Assembly (NCBI GenBank): GCA_964030475.1
Contig: CAXIPT010000001.1
Span: 11,561,823 to 11,625,822, forward strand
DNA from: Tethya wilhelma
Lineage: Eukaryota > Porifera > Demospongiae > Tethyida > Tethyidae
DNA length: 64,000 nucleotides
Reading direction: 5' to 3'
Shown: positions 35,513-48,508 of the stretch, piece after piece
Position numbering within the stretch: position 1 is the first letter of the stretch
Layout of the letters: every line of letters starts with the position of its first letter
The notes under the pieces: generated by a model
The model's database searches: none
Told to the model about the DNA's origin: nothing
What the model saw: the letters and a program-made list of their open reading frames with translations, nothing else
Made by a program: the position numbers and the translations under genes

Positions 35513-36788
35513 TACTAGAGAGACTAGATCGACCATTACAACCTCTGCTAGCAACAATCCACTCAGTAGAACACCTCTTAAGAGTACTGAATGTGTTGGA
35601 TACTCTACACATATCACAGACACCACCAAGTACACTCCTGTATGTAATTAACTACCATGGAGGTGTTTTTCTGACAGAAATGGTGAGGACATGTCTCTCA
35701 TTGGATTGTCAGTACTGCTATAGCGCATGTGCAGACCAAACTCGTGGGTGCTCTTCAATTTGGAAGTGATCAGGACAAAGCCACAGGCTCAAAGTCACTA
35801 TGAGCATATCTAAGAACACTTCAAACATATCCACAGTCCGTGTGACAGTTGATAGAGGCTCAACAGTGAGGCGTGTTACAGTCATACAGTGAGTAGATCT
35901 AGTGGCCAACATGACTATAAATGTGCCACTCAGTGCTTTGGTTTGTGGTTGCTGCCTAAAAAATCTATTTAAGGCTGTTTGCAAGTCTAAGGCTGGAGCA
36001 AAGACTGATTAAGTCAGATCTAAAAATGTTTGCCTTGCGCTCCATCAAAACAAATAGTGAAGTACAATCTTCTAAAGAATTAAGAAACATAAACAAGACC
36101 TAGCTAAGTGATGATATTGTGTCTGGTGACTTCAGCAATATTATAAGCATACCCAGTCGATGATCCAGAAGATATTTGGAAGGTAGTGTTGTGGTGCGAC
36201 GGGATGCCCTAAGAGCAAAATGAAAAAGGTCAGCAAGACAGAGAGTGACGATGGTGAGGATGATGAGTGTGTGCCCAGAGGAAAATGAGCCAAAAACGCT
36301 CAAGAGAGAGAAGACACTGTCAATAGTAGCTGAAAGATAAACATGGAAATGCCTATACGCAAATACAGTATCGCATATGGAGTGAGGAGATTCCCATTCA
36401 AGTGTGGATGAAGCAACCACTTCCTCACTGCTTCATCCTCCCACTCCATTAAGAAAAACAAGCCCTACTAGGAAAATTGATAGACGCTCAAAGTGCTGAG
36501 TGAGTTAAAACAATTTTAAGTTGAGAGGTATACTTAACGAAAGTGAATACAAGGCAGAAAAGGAAGCAACAATGGGTGCACCTAATTATTCCTGAACAGG
36601 AAACTATCGTATCACAACTCCCTATGTCTATAGCTTTGATTGAATTGATTCCACACTGTTTGTTGATCACAGAAATCACTTATTAATTTTAGTCACATCT
36701 TGACATTTAAAAACAAAACCTATAGCAATGAGAAACAAATGATACAATGTCCTGCTTTGAAACCATCCTAAATGCCATTGATCTTTGG
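35513..36788. other. no recognised gene; some open frames
   Basis: Plus frame 35431-35769 and minus frames 35718-35984 and 36100-36420 are open, the last with a hydrophobic stretch (LIILTIVTLCLADLFHF). I see no domain, no paired splice sites and no homologous copy nearby, so I do not call a gene. Confidence 0.35.
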
Positions 36789-37584
36789 TCACTGTAGACT
36801 TGCATCATTTGCTTCCATAATGGACTTTGTTTTGGTAAAGACTTGTTTCACTGGATTCAAATCTGGTGAGTAGGATGGCAAGAAAATCACCTTAGTTTGA
36901 GCTTGATTTTCTATGATGTCTAGAAAACCCTCTACATGATGGATGCTGGTATTGTCCATTACTACTATTGATTGAGGATTTGCACCATTGTACGGTTGTA
37001 CGACAGAGAGTAGATACTCACACACAAACTCTTTGAACCTGTCCCCATTGACTGAATAAATATAGTGTACACCATCAGATGAAGTAACTGGAATAGCAGA
37101 ATAATACAATGATCGACAGGCCATAACCTTGTTAACCGTACCCAAATTTCCTGGCACTATTTTCCCGATCAATGCCACTTTCATCTGTCCAAACAAACAT
37201 AGAGGGGTTGTATAGACTAATCTCACTCATGAACTCAGCTCTGAGCTCATCAGATCTTGCACTGCCACATGCCTTACCACTTGTCTACTACACGATAGTA
37301 GCAAGATTCACTGTCACGTGCTCCAATGCGATCTAGCAGCTGTTCTTAATCTCTTGATAATATACCAGGGTGCTCCAGAATCAACCGTAATATGAGAGTA
37401 AGTTGTTCAAAGTACCCCAAAGCCTCATTGGTCCATGCCTTTCTTCTCCTGGCTTGACGTCTCCAGTGGTTTGAAACAGACTAACATATCTCCATACACT
37501 TTCTTCTGAGACACACATTAACCGAACATGAAGATGAAACCAAACAATTCTCCACCTTAGGTCAATAGAATAAGTTGTTGGCAT
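36789..37584 (-). pseudogene. Tc1/IS630-like DDE transposase, decayed
   Basis: Minus strand: an HTH-like start MPTTYSIDLRWRIVWFHLH (37584), then MFVWTDESGIDRENS (about 37200-37150), then in the open frame 37226-36789 SIVVMDNTSIHHVEGFLD and KVIFLPSYSPDLNPVKQVF. These are the three catalytic blocks of the Tc1/IS630 group, but the last block has Lys where family members have Glu (NPIE), and stops and frameshifts separate HTH from core. Inactive. Confidence 0.8.
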
Positions 37585-37879
37585 TCAATACTGAATTCAA
37601 ATTTGGGGCTAACTAGCTACTATGCATGCATGAATGTTCCGGTGCGTCGTACTGACAATCAACCTGGAATGCACTGTAGTGCTATTTGAAATGATTTTTA
37701 TTGTGCATAATATTATAGGAATCTAGACTGCTTACCTAGATAAACAGAGTAACTGTGTGAGGCATGTCAAGTGTATGTGACTACAAAATGTAGCAACAAA
37801 GTGCTGTGACAGTTGCAAGCATTTCAGAGACAACACACCCTTCGATGCTTGTTGTACAGACACTTACACAAGAAGAGCA

Positions 37880-38990
37880 GCAGTGAAATCAGTTCTCAAA
37901 CCAACTACTTAATATGTCAAGTGACAAGAAGAATGACTGTATGAAACAGCTACACGATGAGCCATGTAAGATGACAAGAACATTGCAACAAATTAAGCTC
38001 CAGAATTTCATCAAGAGTAACTTTAATGCAAGCTCTATTCCTCTTCAGTCAGATGTGCACAAAGACCTCCATTCTAGCAGGACGCTGTATTGAAGGAGCA
38101 TGGAGAAGAGTCATTTTAAGCAATGTTTTTGTCAGCAGTAGCTTGCAGCACCCTCTCCTATACAGTCTGTTCATTGGTTTCCCGGCCCTGATCATAAAGT
38201 GGTGCTTGTATGTGCATCACAAGTCAAGTGACATTTATGAGACACTATGGAATTCTGGTGTTGCTTGACGTTGCGAGACTACAGACACTTTGCTCCATAT
38301 GCATTAAGAGTTGGTTTTTCAGCAGCCTCTTACAAGCAACTGATTGATCTCACTCACCACACCAAACCAACATGGTTGTCATTTTATGTAGTACACATAC
38401 TTCTCGTAGATGAGATGTATGTCTGAGAGTGGCTGGTGTTTGACAAGACAACAGGGGCACTGACAGGAGTCGGGGATTATGGTGATGTGACTAACAACCT
38501 CATCAATCACGAGCGTCAACTCACTGAAGGCAAGAAACGACCACCTCTAATTATTTATCGCACATTCCTGTATGCCTGTTAGCTCAGTGACGACATCTTT
38601 CTTCTTTTGTGGGAGGCTACCAAATGCCTTACATGGTCAAGATTTCATGTCATAGCTGTTACATGTAATGTTGCTTCCAACAACAGGAAAGCTATTCACC
38701 ATTCATGGATCCAGTGGACAACAGAAGTTAGAGCCACCCTACTTCCCTAGTGCAAAACTGAACCAAGACCCCCTTCAAAAATTGTTCGGATGTGTGTGAC
38801 AGCACTGTCACAGCCCTACAGTTTCCCAGATACTCAAAACCACTCAGACATTTGAGAGTGGTCAACAACATCAGATTGATGACATCATTGGAAACTGCAG
38901 GGGTACCTGAGGAAAAGGCACATTGTGATTAGGCCTGCAGATCTGGTATCACTTCCAAAGAGGAAATGTTAATACTTTGCATATAGTCCA
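37880..38990 (+). pseudogene. P-element/THAP9-like transposase relic
   Basis: Plus-strand blocks across three frames follow the P-transposase-like order that I know from THAP9-type elements: DVHKDLHSSRT (about 38055), ALIIKWCLYVHHKSSDIYET (about 38190-38250), LRDYRHFAPYALRVGFS (38273 on), TTGALTGVGDYGDVTN (about 38450-38495), FHVIAVTCNVASNNRKAIH (about 38640-38700), and a C-terminal LRKRHIVIRPADLVSLPKRK (about 38905-38965). No THAP zinc finger is recognisable at the front. Many stops. It ends where the Gypsy relic begins. Confidence 0.65.
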
Positions 38991-39114
38991 TCTCATACTG
39001 TCTGTGACCAATCTTTAAGTCTGGCTTTTTAATTCACTGCACATGTATGTCTCACATACTCATGATCACTGCCGAGCCAGTCTGGGTCTCTCTCTCACAT
39101 TGAATTCTGTAGTG

Positions 39115-40898
39115 TCTCACTCACTCATACAATTTCCTGAACACTTCCAACGGAGAATGTCTGAAATTGTTGGAGACCTCGATGGTGTAGTTTGTATGGT
39201 GGACAATATTCTTGTCCATTGGAAAGATGAGCAGGAACACGACGAATGGCTGTTGAAAGTCTTGCAGAGATTATTGGAAGCAGGCTTAAATCTGAATTCA
39301 CAAAAGTGCAAGTTCAGGGTCAAAGAAGTTGGATTTCTGGGACAGGTGATCAGTCAGACAGGCATTTAACCAGACCCAGAAAATGTCAGAGCAATCCAAC
39401 AAGCATAGACACCAACCTGTGTTGGAGATATACAACATTTTCTAGGACTTGTCAACCCACTGAGCCCACCGAAAACCTCACAGAGAAGACCAAACCACTG
39501 AGAGAATTGCTCGTGAAGGACATCAGTGGGTATGGGATGCACCTCAGCAGGAGGCATTTCAAGAGGTTAAAGCCACATTGACAACTAGCCCAGTGTTAGC
39601 TCTCTACAACCCAAACTACGAGACAGTGGTCTCAGCAGATGCATTGTCCTTTGGCTTAGGAGCAGTGCTACTACAAACCCATCCATCTGGTGAACGAAAA
39701 CCTGTGGCGTACATTTCTGAAGCCACCAGAGAAAAGATACACACTTTGTGACCACGACACAAGAAAAAATTGTCTCACGGAACTCGAGCATATTTTTCAG
39801 TGGCATCCGAGATGTGTGTAGCAAATGGTCTTTTGATGAGAGGAAACAGAATAATTATTCCTCAAGATCTTCAGTCAAGTATTTTACAGAAGTTACACAC
39901 CGAACACCAAGGAATAACTAAATGTCGTCAATTGGCAAGGCAGTCCGTCTGGTGGCCCGGTTTGTCGAAGGAGTTGGAGGAATTAGTTATGAAGTGTTCT
40001 GAATGCAGGAAAGTACAAAACCCTTAAACACAACCTCTAGCTACCGCAATTGCCATGGCAAAATGTTGGAACAGATCTTTTTCAGTATCAGGGAAGAGAT
40101 TATCTTTTGATTGTGGATTACTATTCAAGGTACATTGAAATAGCTCTCTTGAACTGCACTACTGCAGAGAGTGTGATTAAACACACTAAGAGCATTTTTG
40201 CTAGACATGGTATCCCGGAAACCGTTATTTCAGATAATGGACCTCAATACACTGCTGATGCATATGCTAACTTTGCCAAGCAGTATCAGTTTAAACACGT
40301 GACACGTAGTCCGTATACTATCCCCAGTCAAACGGAGAGGCAGAGCGTGCAGTAAAGACTATCAAAAAGAAAGAAAACAATCCTTACCTGGCTCTGTTAA
40401 TGTATCGAACAACTCCTCGAGAAGTTGGATACTCACCATCACAATAATTGTTAATGAACCGACATTTGAGGTCAACTGTGCCTACAGCTCGTGAACACTC
40501 AGTACCTGACTGAGAGTTGGTTAGGAGTAAAGATCAGTTGCTAAAAGACAGACAGTAACGTAACTTTGATCAACACAAAGGTGTAAAAGACACTCCTCCA
40601 CTTACGGAAGGTAGTGGTGTTTGGATTCGTGATCGTGAATCTAATGCAATTGTCGATAGTAAAACTGCTCCTCGTTCGTATGTTGTTATCACTCCGGAAA
40701 GAACCACAGTTCGTAGGAATAGAAAAGACTTAGTTCCTTTACCTCCTACTGTCCCTCAAGATTCTGGTGACACTACTGAGAACAATGACAACAGTCAAAC
40801 TTTGGCTGAGTCTGGTCAGTCTCTCCTACAGTCCGACGAAGCACTAGAGCTTCCCACCCAGTGACTAAGTATGACCCAACTTGAACTTAGAGAGGAGA
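39115..40898 (+). pseudogene. Gypsy pol 3' half: RT, RNase H, integrase
   Basis: In order: RT thumb side with FPEHFQRRMSEI, GVVCMVDNILVHW (YxDD-box equivalent reads MVDN) and FLGQVISQTGI (39130-39370); RNase H remnant SADALSFGLGAVLLQ (about 39630-39675, frame broken); integrase zinc site HTEHQGITKCRQLARQSVWW with CSEC (39890-40010); integrase core WQNVGTDLFQYQGRDYLLIVD and ETVISDNGPQYT (40052-40250); and a C-terminal GVWIRDRESNAI plus APRSYVVITP block (about 40617-40705). Frameshifts and stops throughout. 5' truncated: no gag, protease or RT fingers. Confidence 0.85.
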
Positions 40899-41096
40899 TG
40901 TAGTGACAGTATTACTAGACTAATGTATGTACATATAAATTTAACGACTAATACCAACTAATGTATAGGTAACTATGTGACATCATTTTTAGATAAGTGA
41001 GGACCTAGTGATTATGTACGTGTGCTGTGCACTTTTACTTTGTGTATCTAGTGTTGTATCTGTTAGGATCCGATTGAATAAAGCATTAACATTACA
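40899..41096 (+). repeat. 3' LTR of the Gypsy relic
   Basis: Follows the purine run AGAGAGGAGA. 198 bp from TGTAGTGACAG to AACATTACA, with inverted ends TGTA/TACA and a polyadenylation signal AATAAA at about 41078. Confidence 0.75.
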
Positions 41097-42147
41097 GAAA
41101 ACAAATAGTTGCATGTCCTTAAGTGTGCACCACTCGGCCATGCATCAAATGCACCCCATTTAAGAGTCATACTGAAAGTGGCGGTTATGGCTCATAATTC
41201 CAACCCTCTGGCAAAATAGCAGGGTGGTCATGACCATAATTTCAACCCTCAGGGTATTAATTTGCATATTCAAATGATTTCTGTGTAGTAGTTTGAAAAT
41301 TGTTTCCAAGGAAGATATTTTTTATTTCAATATGGATTTACAAGCCATCAAGCCAACAAGCCTTTTATGACAATGGATGGAGAAAAATTAATGCACAATA
41401 TTCCATTGGAATGGTGTAGAGAATTAAATTTGAAGCAATAACCAGTGGGTTGGGTTTGCAAACTTGAACCTTGAACTATTACAAAACAAAGCAGTGCCAT
41501 GTGCTACTTCTGAAAGAGAGTTTACTGTCAACTGTTTTTGGTTTAGCATTGGCTATTGAAACTAAGCCAAGTAGAGTTTAGTTTTCTGGATACGTTGAAG
41601 TTCGCTGGTGCTCGTATAACTTGAGCGCTTTTTCTGGACAAGGGAGGAGCCTACCTCCTTAAGTATCCTGGTCGGGACATGCATGGTGAACTTTGGCAAT
41701 GCTGTAATGACAGATAAAAAGCATGCAGATAGTATTTTTATCTTCTGATTATTCTAAAAAAAAACTACGGAAAACATAAGCCTGTTTCTAAGGCAAATCA
41801 GCAGTGTGCGCCACTCATAGGTCAATCAGTCAATGGATCTATGGAAATTATAGTCCGTTTGAGCAAAATAATGACAAAAGAAACCCGTCCACGTCCTTGG
41901 GCTACGCCCTTGGACTACTGCCATAATTTTGCTCGAACGGACTATAACTATTATGAAAACCTCCTCATCACTTGTATCAGATAAAGTCAGTCATGCACAA
42001 TTGCTAAAATAGCAAACCTTTAGTACTACAGCAAACTAAAATCCACAAGCAGGGAACATTCCAGTAAAAACTGTACATAATAATCTTTGCTAAAATCAGG
42101 AGTTGCAAGACCATCATAGCCAAATTACAATATTGAAAATGTAACAG
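41097..42147. other. no gene; small hairpin at 41847-41948
   Basis: Inverted arms ATTATAGTCCGTTTGAGCAA (41847 on) and the complement ending GGACTATAA (41948) enclose about 48 bp, a MITE-like hairpin. The rest has no supported frame. Confidence 0.55.
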
Positions 42148-42715
42148 GTCATTACATTTCCAGTGTTTTTTTACTTGTTTGTTCTCATTTTTCCATAATT
42201 CTACACATTACATTTGAGTTGGTGTGTGTAGCTAGCTACTGAGCTAGTAGTCTGGCAAGCCAGACTCACTGAGCCAGCAGCAGGCTGCTGAGCTGGGAAG
42301 TTGTGTAGCCTGAAGTGATCAGTCATTTGAAGGCAGGAGCTGTATCATAAGATTATTTGCCTTTCTGATAATCAAAGTCATGATTCATCTCTTAAGAAGA
42401 GCAACCAGGTATCACATTGTCAAAATAGTTCCAGGCAACTTGCATTTAATTCCAAATCACGCACACTTTTTTGCGTGGAAAGGGTTGTCAATTCGAATTT
42501 TCTAGAAGCTTATGTATTACGCATGGTATAGAAATTAATTGCGACCATATGGAGGAGGTGCTTTCGCCTTATATCTAGCTACTCAATGAGAGGTGCTAAA
42601 AACCGATGGCTAAAGCAACTGACCCGGAAGAAACCAAGTTCGTTCATTTAAGAATATTTAATTTGTATTGCGCTAGTGGGCCATCCGTGCCGTACCCAGT
42701 ACTACTGTACTGGGA
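42148..42715 (-). repeat. dispersed 1-kb element, copy E (internal deletion)
   Basis: Begins inside the outer arm of the palindrome (TTTCCAGTGTTTTTTTACTT), keeps the middle segment shared with copy D (GCTAGCTACTGAGCTAGTAG), lacks the GAAGAA-rich inner part, and ends CCCAGTACTACTGTACTGGG plus AA at 42715, followed by TA. Confidence 0.8.
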
Positions 42716-45700
42716 ATAAGATCACATGATATCATTTTCAAACATGTTACACCAAAATTTTAGTTAGACTTAATGTACATTATATACTTACCAATGGCTC
42801 AGCACTTTTGTACCATAGGTGCCTAACTCTTGGCTGTTTCAATATGTAACTAGACCCTTATTGCTTTGATGACACCTTACCCATTATTTTCACTGAGGAT
42901 ATTGATCAACTTTTCACTCTAAGTCGATATTAGATTATGTCAGTTTGAGAACAATGGCATGGTACTTTCCATGAGCATCAAGAATTATTCTAACAGAATT
43001 CTCAGACCATGCATCAGATTATGACTTGATGAATTATATGCAGTATTTTGTTGAATTCACCTACATACAATGTCTGTCATATTTTTGATGTTCCTTTGAT
43101 GAAGTAGGTTATTTGAATGACTTTGTCATAGTGTGATCATACAATCGTGTGAATACACAGGTATGTACATAATTAGGCAGTTTTGAAGCAATACAGGAAG
43201 ATTATACATATTAGCTATTCAGCATAATCTAGCAAGGTTTATCAAAATCATGCTTATTGTCTCCAAGTTGTATTAATATTGTCAACCTTTCACTTTCTAT
43301 ATATAGTATCTTGATGAAGAGTGAAGACCTGCTTTCAGATGCAGATGATATGTCTAGGATGGCTGGCTCTCATACATGTAGGTAAAATTACATTAGATTC
43401 CAAAAGAGATACCTTTATGATGGATAACCTTGATTGTGAAGGACCGAACGCGATCTTAAGATATTGACAACTTGAAAATAACTGATTATTTCGTAAGACA
43501 AATGTTGGTTCAAAAATGCATCTATTTATAGCTAGCTCAAGTTCAATGATACAAATCCTATTTAAACAACAGCGCTAAGAGAGAGCATTGCTCCACAAAG
43601 ACCTGTACAAAACTCAACAAAAGTAAGGACACAAGCTTCTATAGCACAAAAGACACAAAAGACCAATCCAATATTCACACTAGTAAATTAGCATACAGGG
43701 TTATAGAGGTAGAACCACAAATTAACTAAACCACAGAAGAAAAGGCACAAAGACCATTCAGAATACACAAAAGCTATTGTACAGAACACAACTCAACTAA
43801 CTAACATAGACCATGGATACATACATCAATCTGCATACACTATTGAACAGCCACAAAGAAAAACCAAAAGAATATCCAATAACAAAACCCAACTAAGTAA
43901 ACAATTAATCCACTCATAGAAATAATACACAATAACAAAACATCATTATTAGTTCAAAGTCCAACTCTTACATTGATACACACCAAGATTGATACAAAGG
44001 GAGTTCCTCTACAATGATTGTATTGCTTTGTATCATGACAAACTAGAGGACATTCTACAGAAATACCCACTCAGAATTGAAATGAAAGGGCTGTATATAG
44101 AGCCTGAGGTGGTGTAAGAAGAGACATCTCAGTTTTCAGGGATATAGACACTTCAATAGTGATCAACTTATGTCTAGTCACATTGAAATTGGTCAAAATG
44201 TTTTACCATTAATTATTATAGAAACAGTTCTTACTTATGGATTCATGACTTGTGGTTTCCTACTATTATGAATTGTGTTTCCTGTAGTTACCTTGCATTT
44301 GTCTTCTTGGACCAACAATATCGTTAATTGCCAGATAACACTGTTTTTGACTCGTTTGGTGAATACATAAGCAGTTATGAAAATAGCTTCTTGCAACATA
44401 CAGGCTATAAAAAACTCAGGGCAGTTAAGGCTTGTCACACTAAAACTTGTGCACGCCCTATTAAAGATTGAATTACGTAATGCAAGTACAGCAGGTAACT
44501 AGGCAACCACCTTATTCTTAATGACATAATTATAAATTTTCAATCTTGAGTTGTGGATAGCTGCCACTACACTTCGAAATCAAAAGTATAAAGGCTTCAA
44601 GCTTTATCTATTCTCTAAAAAGCTTCTTAGAGTACATAGCATGAGCTGCAGAAGCCTCTAGATAAGCGTGTGCACTAGCAATTTGCCTGACGTCTTTCAT
44701 TAGTTGGCAACGGCTGCATGGTCTGCAAGCTATGTGTACAGTTTGATATGAAATCCGGCCGCCGGAGGTTTAGCAAACTTTTGAATGTACTAACGCTAGG
44801 TTTAAAGTGTTTTAAGGTGATCTAGCAGATGAATTTTGGAATGGTACCACAGAAGATGAGTTATTTGCATGAGAAGCTAAATTAAAACCCTCAAAATTGC
44901 TTTTTTGCAGCTAACTAAGTAGGAGCTAGGAGCAGATTCCAAACTTAGATTGTACTTTAAAGTTATCCTTGAAATACTCAAAGTCTCTTGTTGAAATGAT
45001 CTTTGTTGCAACTTAGTTTATGGTTTTTAGTTAGCTAATTAAGTATTATTTATTTGAAATTAGTTGCAGCTAATTATCAAATGAAAGTGTTCCTGGTTTC
45101 ATTGTATCTACTAACTTCTGCGAGCTTTGCTATACTTTCTACATTATTTGCAGCTAAATTTTGCAGCTAAATTTAGCTAAATTTTTTTCTACATTATTTG
45201 CAGCTAAATTTAATGCAAAATTAGCCGCAACAACTGGTATGACAGGTGCCCTGAGAATGCCTGTTTCTATACATTTTTTTGGTCATTTTGATACCCGACA
45301 GTTACCAACATAAGCGATTCAGGTATATATCTAAACATGTTCTAGTTTCCATGCAATTGGCACTATGCCATTACGTCTGGTATCCTTGACTTTTTCAATG
45401 ACCTGTATGAAGCAGCACCTTTTCAGTATTGGTAATGATTAAGGATTCTGGCAACATGAATGTAGTAGAGACTCTAATCTTTAGAAAACCTTGGCTCACC
45501 ATTGAGTATTAAGTCATTTGTAATAATTAACATATACAAACTGGGACCTTTTCATTTTTTTTGACTACTCAGGTGAATTAAGGACTGGGTCCAAGGTACA
45601 CATTATTTGCATGTGAAAGTTGTGTATATAACTTAAATAATATAACAATAGAAATAGAAATATAGATAATATTTTTAGAGTATGTAGATGTAATTAATTT

Positions 45701-46140
45701 TGTCACATGACCTGTTGTTTTTGCATAATTAGCTTCTCATAAATAATTAATTAGGCAGATGGTTTCTACTGTTACTATAGCAAACAACTTTCGTCACTGA
45801 AATCGTCTCGTGACGGGCTATCATGAACTGCCCGGTTTTGTGCAAAAACTGCAGCTGCATAAAATTACGACTCATTTTCTAAATAAAGCACACCAGCCGA
45901 AGACACTTTATTGGCTCTATCTTGACCACAGTAAACACTATTACCAAAAACCGGGCAGATCAGGATACCCTACAGTTTAACGAATCTTGTGACAAAATTT
46001 GGTTGCCATGGCAACCATAAAAACCGTCTGCATTATTAATTATTCATGAAAAATTGAAAATTGTAAATTACTCGTAAAGTATTAGTCATATGACCTGCAG
46101 ATTTTATGAGCATGTTTAGGGTAAGTGTGTAAATCTATAC
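42716..46140. other. no recognisable gene
   Basis: Long AT-rich stretch. 43480-44000 is A-rich. 45139-45215 has a direct repeat of TTCTACATTATTTGCAGCTA. 45829-45960 has an inverted pair CTGCCCGGTTTT / AAAACCGGGCAG about 115 bp apart. None supports a gene. Confidence 0.4.
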
Positions 46141-48047
46141 AGTGCTCCACACTAAAAGAGCAACTTTTTAAATTTAAATGGTTTGAAATACACTTTTATT
46201 ATGTAAAAAACAAGAAAAAAGCACCAAAACTAACTAAAATGCACACTCAGTATGCACCAGTTATTTTCTGACATCATTAAAAATTTGTGATGTCACATGC
46301 GACAACCAATTGGCAGTAAATTTGAGTGATGGATGTTCTAGTACAGCGATAACCGTAAGAACCAACCTTCAACCACATCAACTGGATCTGACCAGAACCA
46401 ACCTCCAGAAGCCAGTAGTACTTCAAAGAAGCGCTTGAGAGGGGTCAACCAGCTACTACAAGATACTACCAATCTTCAATCCACTTCAAAGAGAGGTGTT
46501 ATGAGCAATTAAATGGCAAGGGGTGATAGTCAATATTGGAAATACCACGAGAAGACAACACAAAAACTCTGAAACAACTAAGGCAGACACTTTCAATCAT
46601 GGTATGGTGCAGATAGAAAGATTTGTAGAAAGAGATTTTACAACAGAAATGCATAAAGCATTGGCAATTCATGTGTTCAGTGTAGCTGTCAACAAGTGGG
46701 GGATGAATATTTCACAAGCATCACATGTACAGTATGCATCCGATTTAACAGGTATACATCATCATTGTACAGTGTTAGAAAGATTACTATTTATCACTAG
46801 TTGATGTTTCATCTGAAGAAGTGAATTATGAGTTGGTGTACAGTCTCCTCGAGTCAGTTATAGGGAGCAGTAAACAATTAGAAAGTTTACTTCATGATGA
46901 AGGATTTAAGTTAGAAGCTCGGGAGTTTGTTCAAAAGAACAGTTACATAAGAGGCAAACCAAACATGACATGTCAAATGTTTAGGGACTGGATACATGAA
47001 TCATACTACTTAAAAGTAAGTTGTGAAACTACAAGAAGATGGCTTCACGAACTGGGGTTTTCACAAAAAAAACCTTCACAAATCTATGTATTTTGATGCC
47101 CACGAACGAGATGATGTAAAAGAATACAGAAGTGAATTTGTAGACAAATTTCTGAATCCTTCCAAACGGTGCATTTTTCCAGGACACAATCCTATTCTTG
47201 AAAACGGAGAGCTTCCACTTGTGGTTGTTCATCATGATGAATCAACCTTCTATGCAACTGCTGATCAGAAGTGTTTTTGGGGTGATGAAGGAATGTCTGT
47301 ATTCAAACAAAAGTCAATCAATTATGGTTTCAGACTTTATTGAAGAAGCAAATGCTGACTACTTACAACATGATGGGGAAAAAGCAAGACTTTTGCTTGA
47401 GACTCAGAGCGATGGTTATTTTGATAATGAAAATTTTCTAGATCAGCAGCAATTGATATTTTCGAAGCAAAGTTTCCAGAAGCCCAAGGGTTGTTCATAT
47501 TTGATAATGCTCCGTTGCATAAAAAATGTCTAGATAATGCCCTGAAAGCAGAGAATATGAATGTCAAACCTGGCGGAAAACAACCTGTTATGCGTGCAAC
47601 ATTTTTCAATGGAGATGAGCAATCTATAGTCCTCTGTGGTGGAACACCAAAAGGTATGAAAATGGTGTTGCAGGAGAGAGGAGTTTACACAAAAGAAATG
47701 AATGCAGAGAAAATGAGACAAGTGTTGAAAACACTGCTGATTTTAAAAATCCAAAAACACTATTAGAAGAAAGGATAGAAGCAAGAGGACACATTTGTTT
47801 ATTTCTTCCCAAATTTCACTGCGAACTTAATGCTATTGAACGGTGCTGGTGCCACGCTAAAGAGCACAGTAGGAAATATGGCAATGGTTCCATTACTCGT
47901 TTAGTACCTGAAGCACTTGATACTTGTGATACACGACTAATTCAGAAGTTTTTTCTAACATGCAGAGACTACTTTAAAGCTTATTCAGAGGGAAAAACTT
48001 GTAGGGATATAGACGAAGCAGTAAAAACATACAAGTCTCATAGATGA
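46141..48047 (+). pseudogene. IS630-like DDE transposase with wide D-E spacing, broken
   Basis: The left end CAGTGCTCCACAC (46140) resembles a Tc1-type terminus, though no matching right end was found. The plus-strand frames include an N-terminal Ser/Thr-rich region (about 46340-46510), VNYELVYSLLESVIGSSKQL (46821 on), a winged-helix-like TTRRWLHELGFSQKK (about 47030), the first Asp in LVVVHHDESTFYATAD (about 47218-47265), the second in FIFDNAPLHKK (about 47493-47525), and the Glu in FLPKFHCELNAIERCW (about 47802-47850). It ends at TGA 48047. FDNAP to NAIE is about 110 residues, far more than the 34 to 39 of Tc1 or mariner. At least three frame changes (about 47095, 47340, 47735) make it non-functional unless some are introns. 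Confidence 0.7.
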
Positions 48048-48162
48048 GTTTTTAATGTAGATACTTTGTTGTAAGCATGCATGTTTGGAAATATATTTTT
48101 TAAGGTGAATCTTTTGATATGTGGTGTTTTTGAAAAAAAAATGACTTGTGGTTCTGAGAAAC

Positions 48163-48508
48163 CTAAAATCCAAAAAGAGCTTCTTCAAACAGTGCATCAA
48201 ATGATTCTCTACGATACTTAATCTTGGGGGGAGTAGGGGAAGAAGGGAATAGAATTTCTTCTAGAAAGGTGTCAGTGGCTGTCAGTTCAAAGTTTGATTC
48301 ATTGAGGGGTAAAGAAGAAAATGAGGGGGTCATACAATTCATCAATAGATATTCCTGAATCAAGATTAGGAAGCAGATGGAGGGGAAAACAAGTCTAATT
48401 GTGATGAATACATTTGTACTTTCATGAGATGTTGAAGAAGTTTGAAGTTGAGTAGAAACTGAGGGAGAAGGGAAAAGTTGTACAGAGGGTTGTTCAGTTA
48501 TAGACAGA
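48163..48508 (-). other. possible C-terminal extension of the HIRAN gene
   Basis: A second minus frame (48522-48163) stays open, is Ser/Thr/Pro-rich, and ends with KIKYRRESFDALFEEALFGF. It overlaps the end of the HIRAN frame by a few bases, one frame off. It could be the original C-terminus reached by a lost base, or a further exon; I found no good donor/acceptor pair with matching phase. Confidence 0.35.

Noticed and set aside
36100..36420. Membrane protein on the minus strand
   Set aside because: One hydrophobic stretch in a short frame without partner exons or recognisable family.
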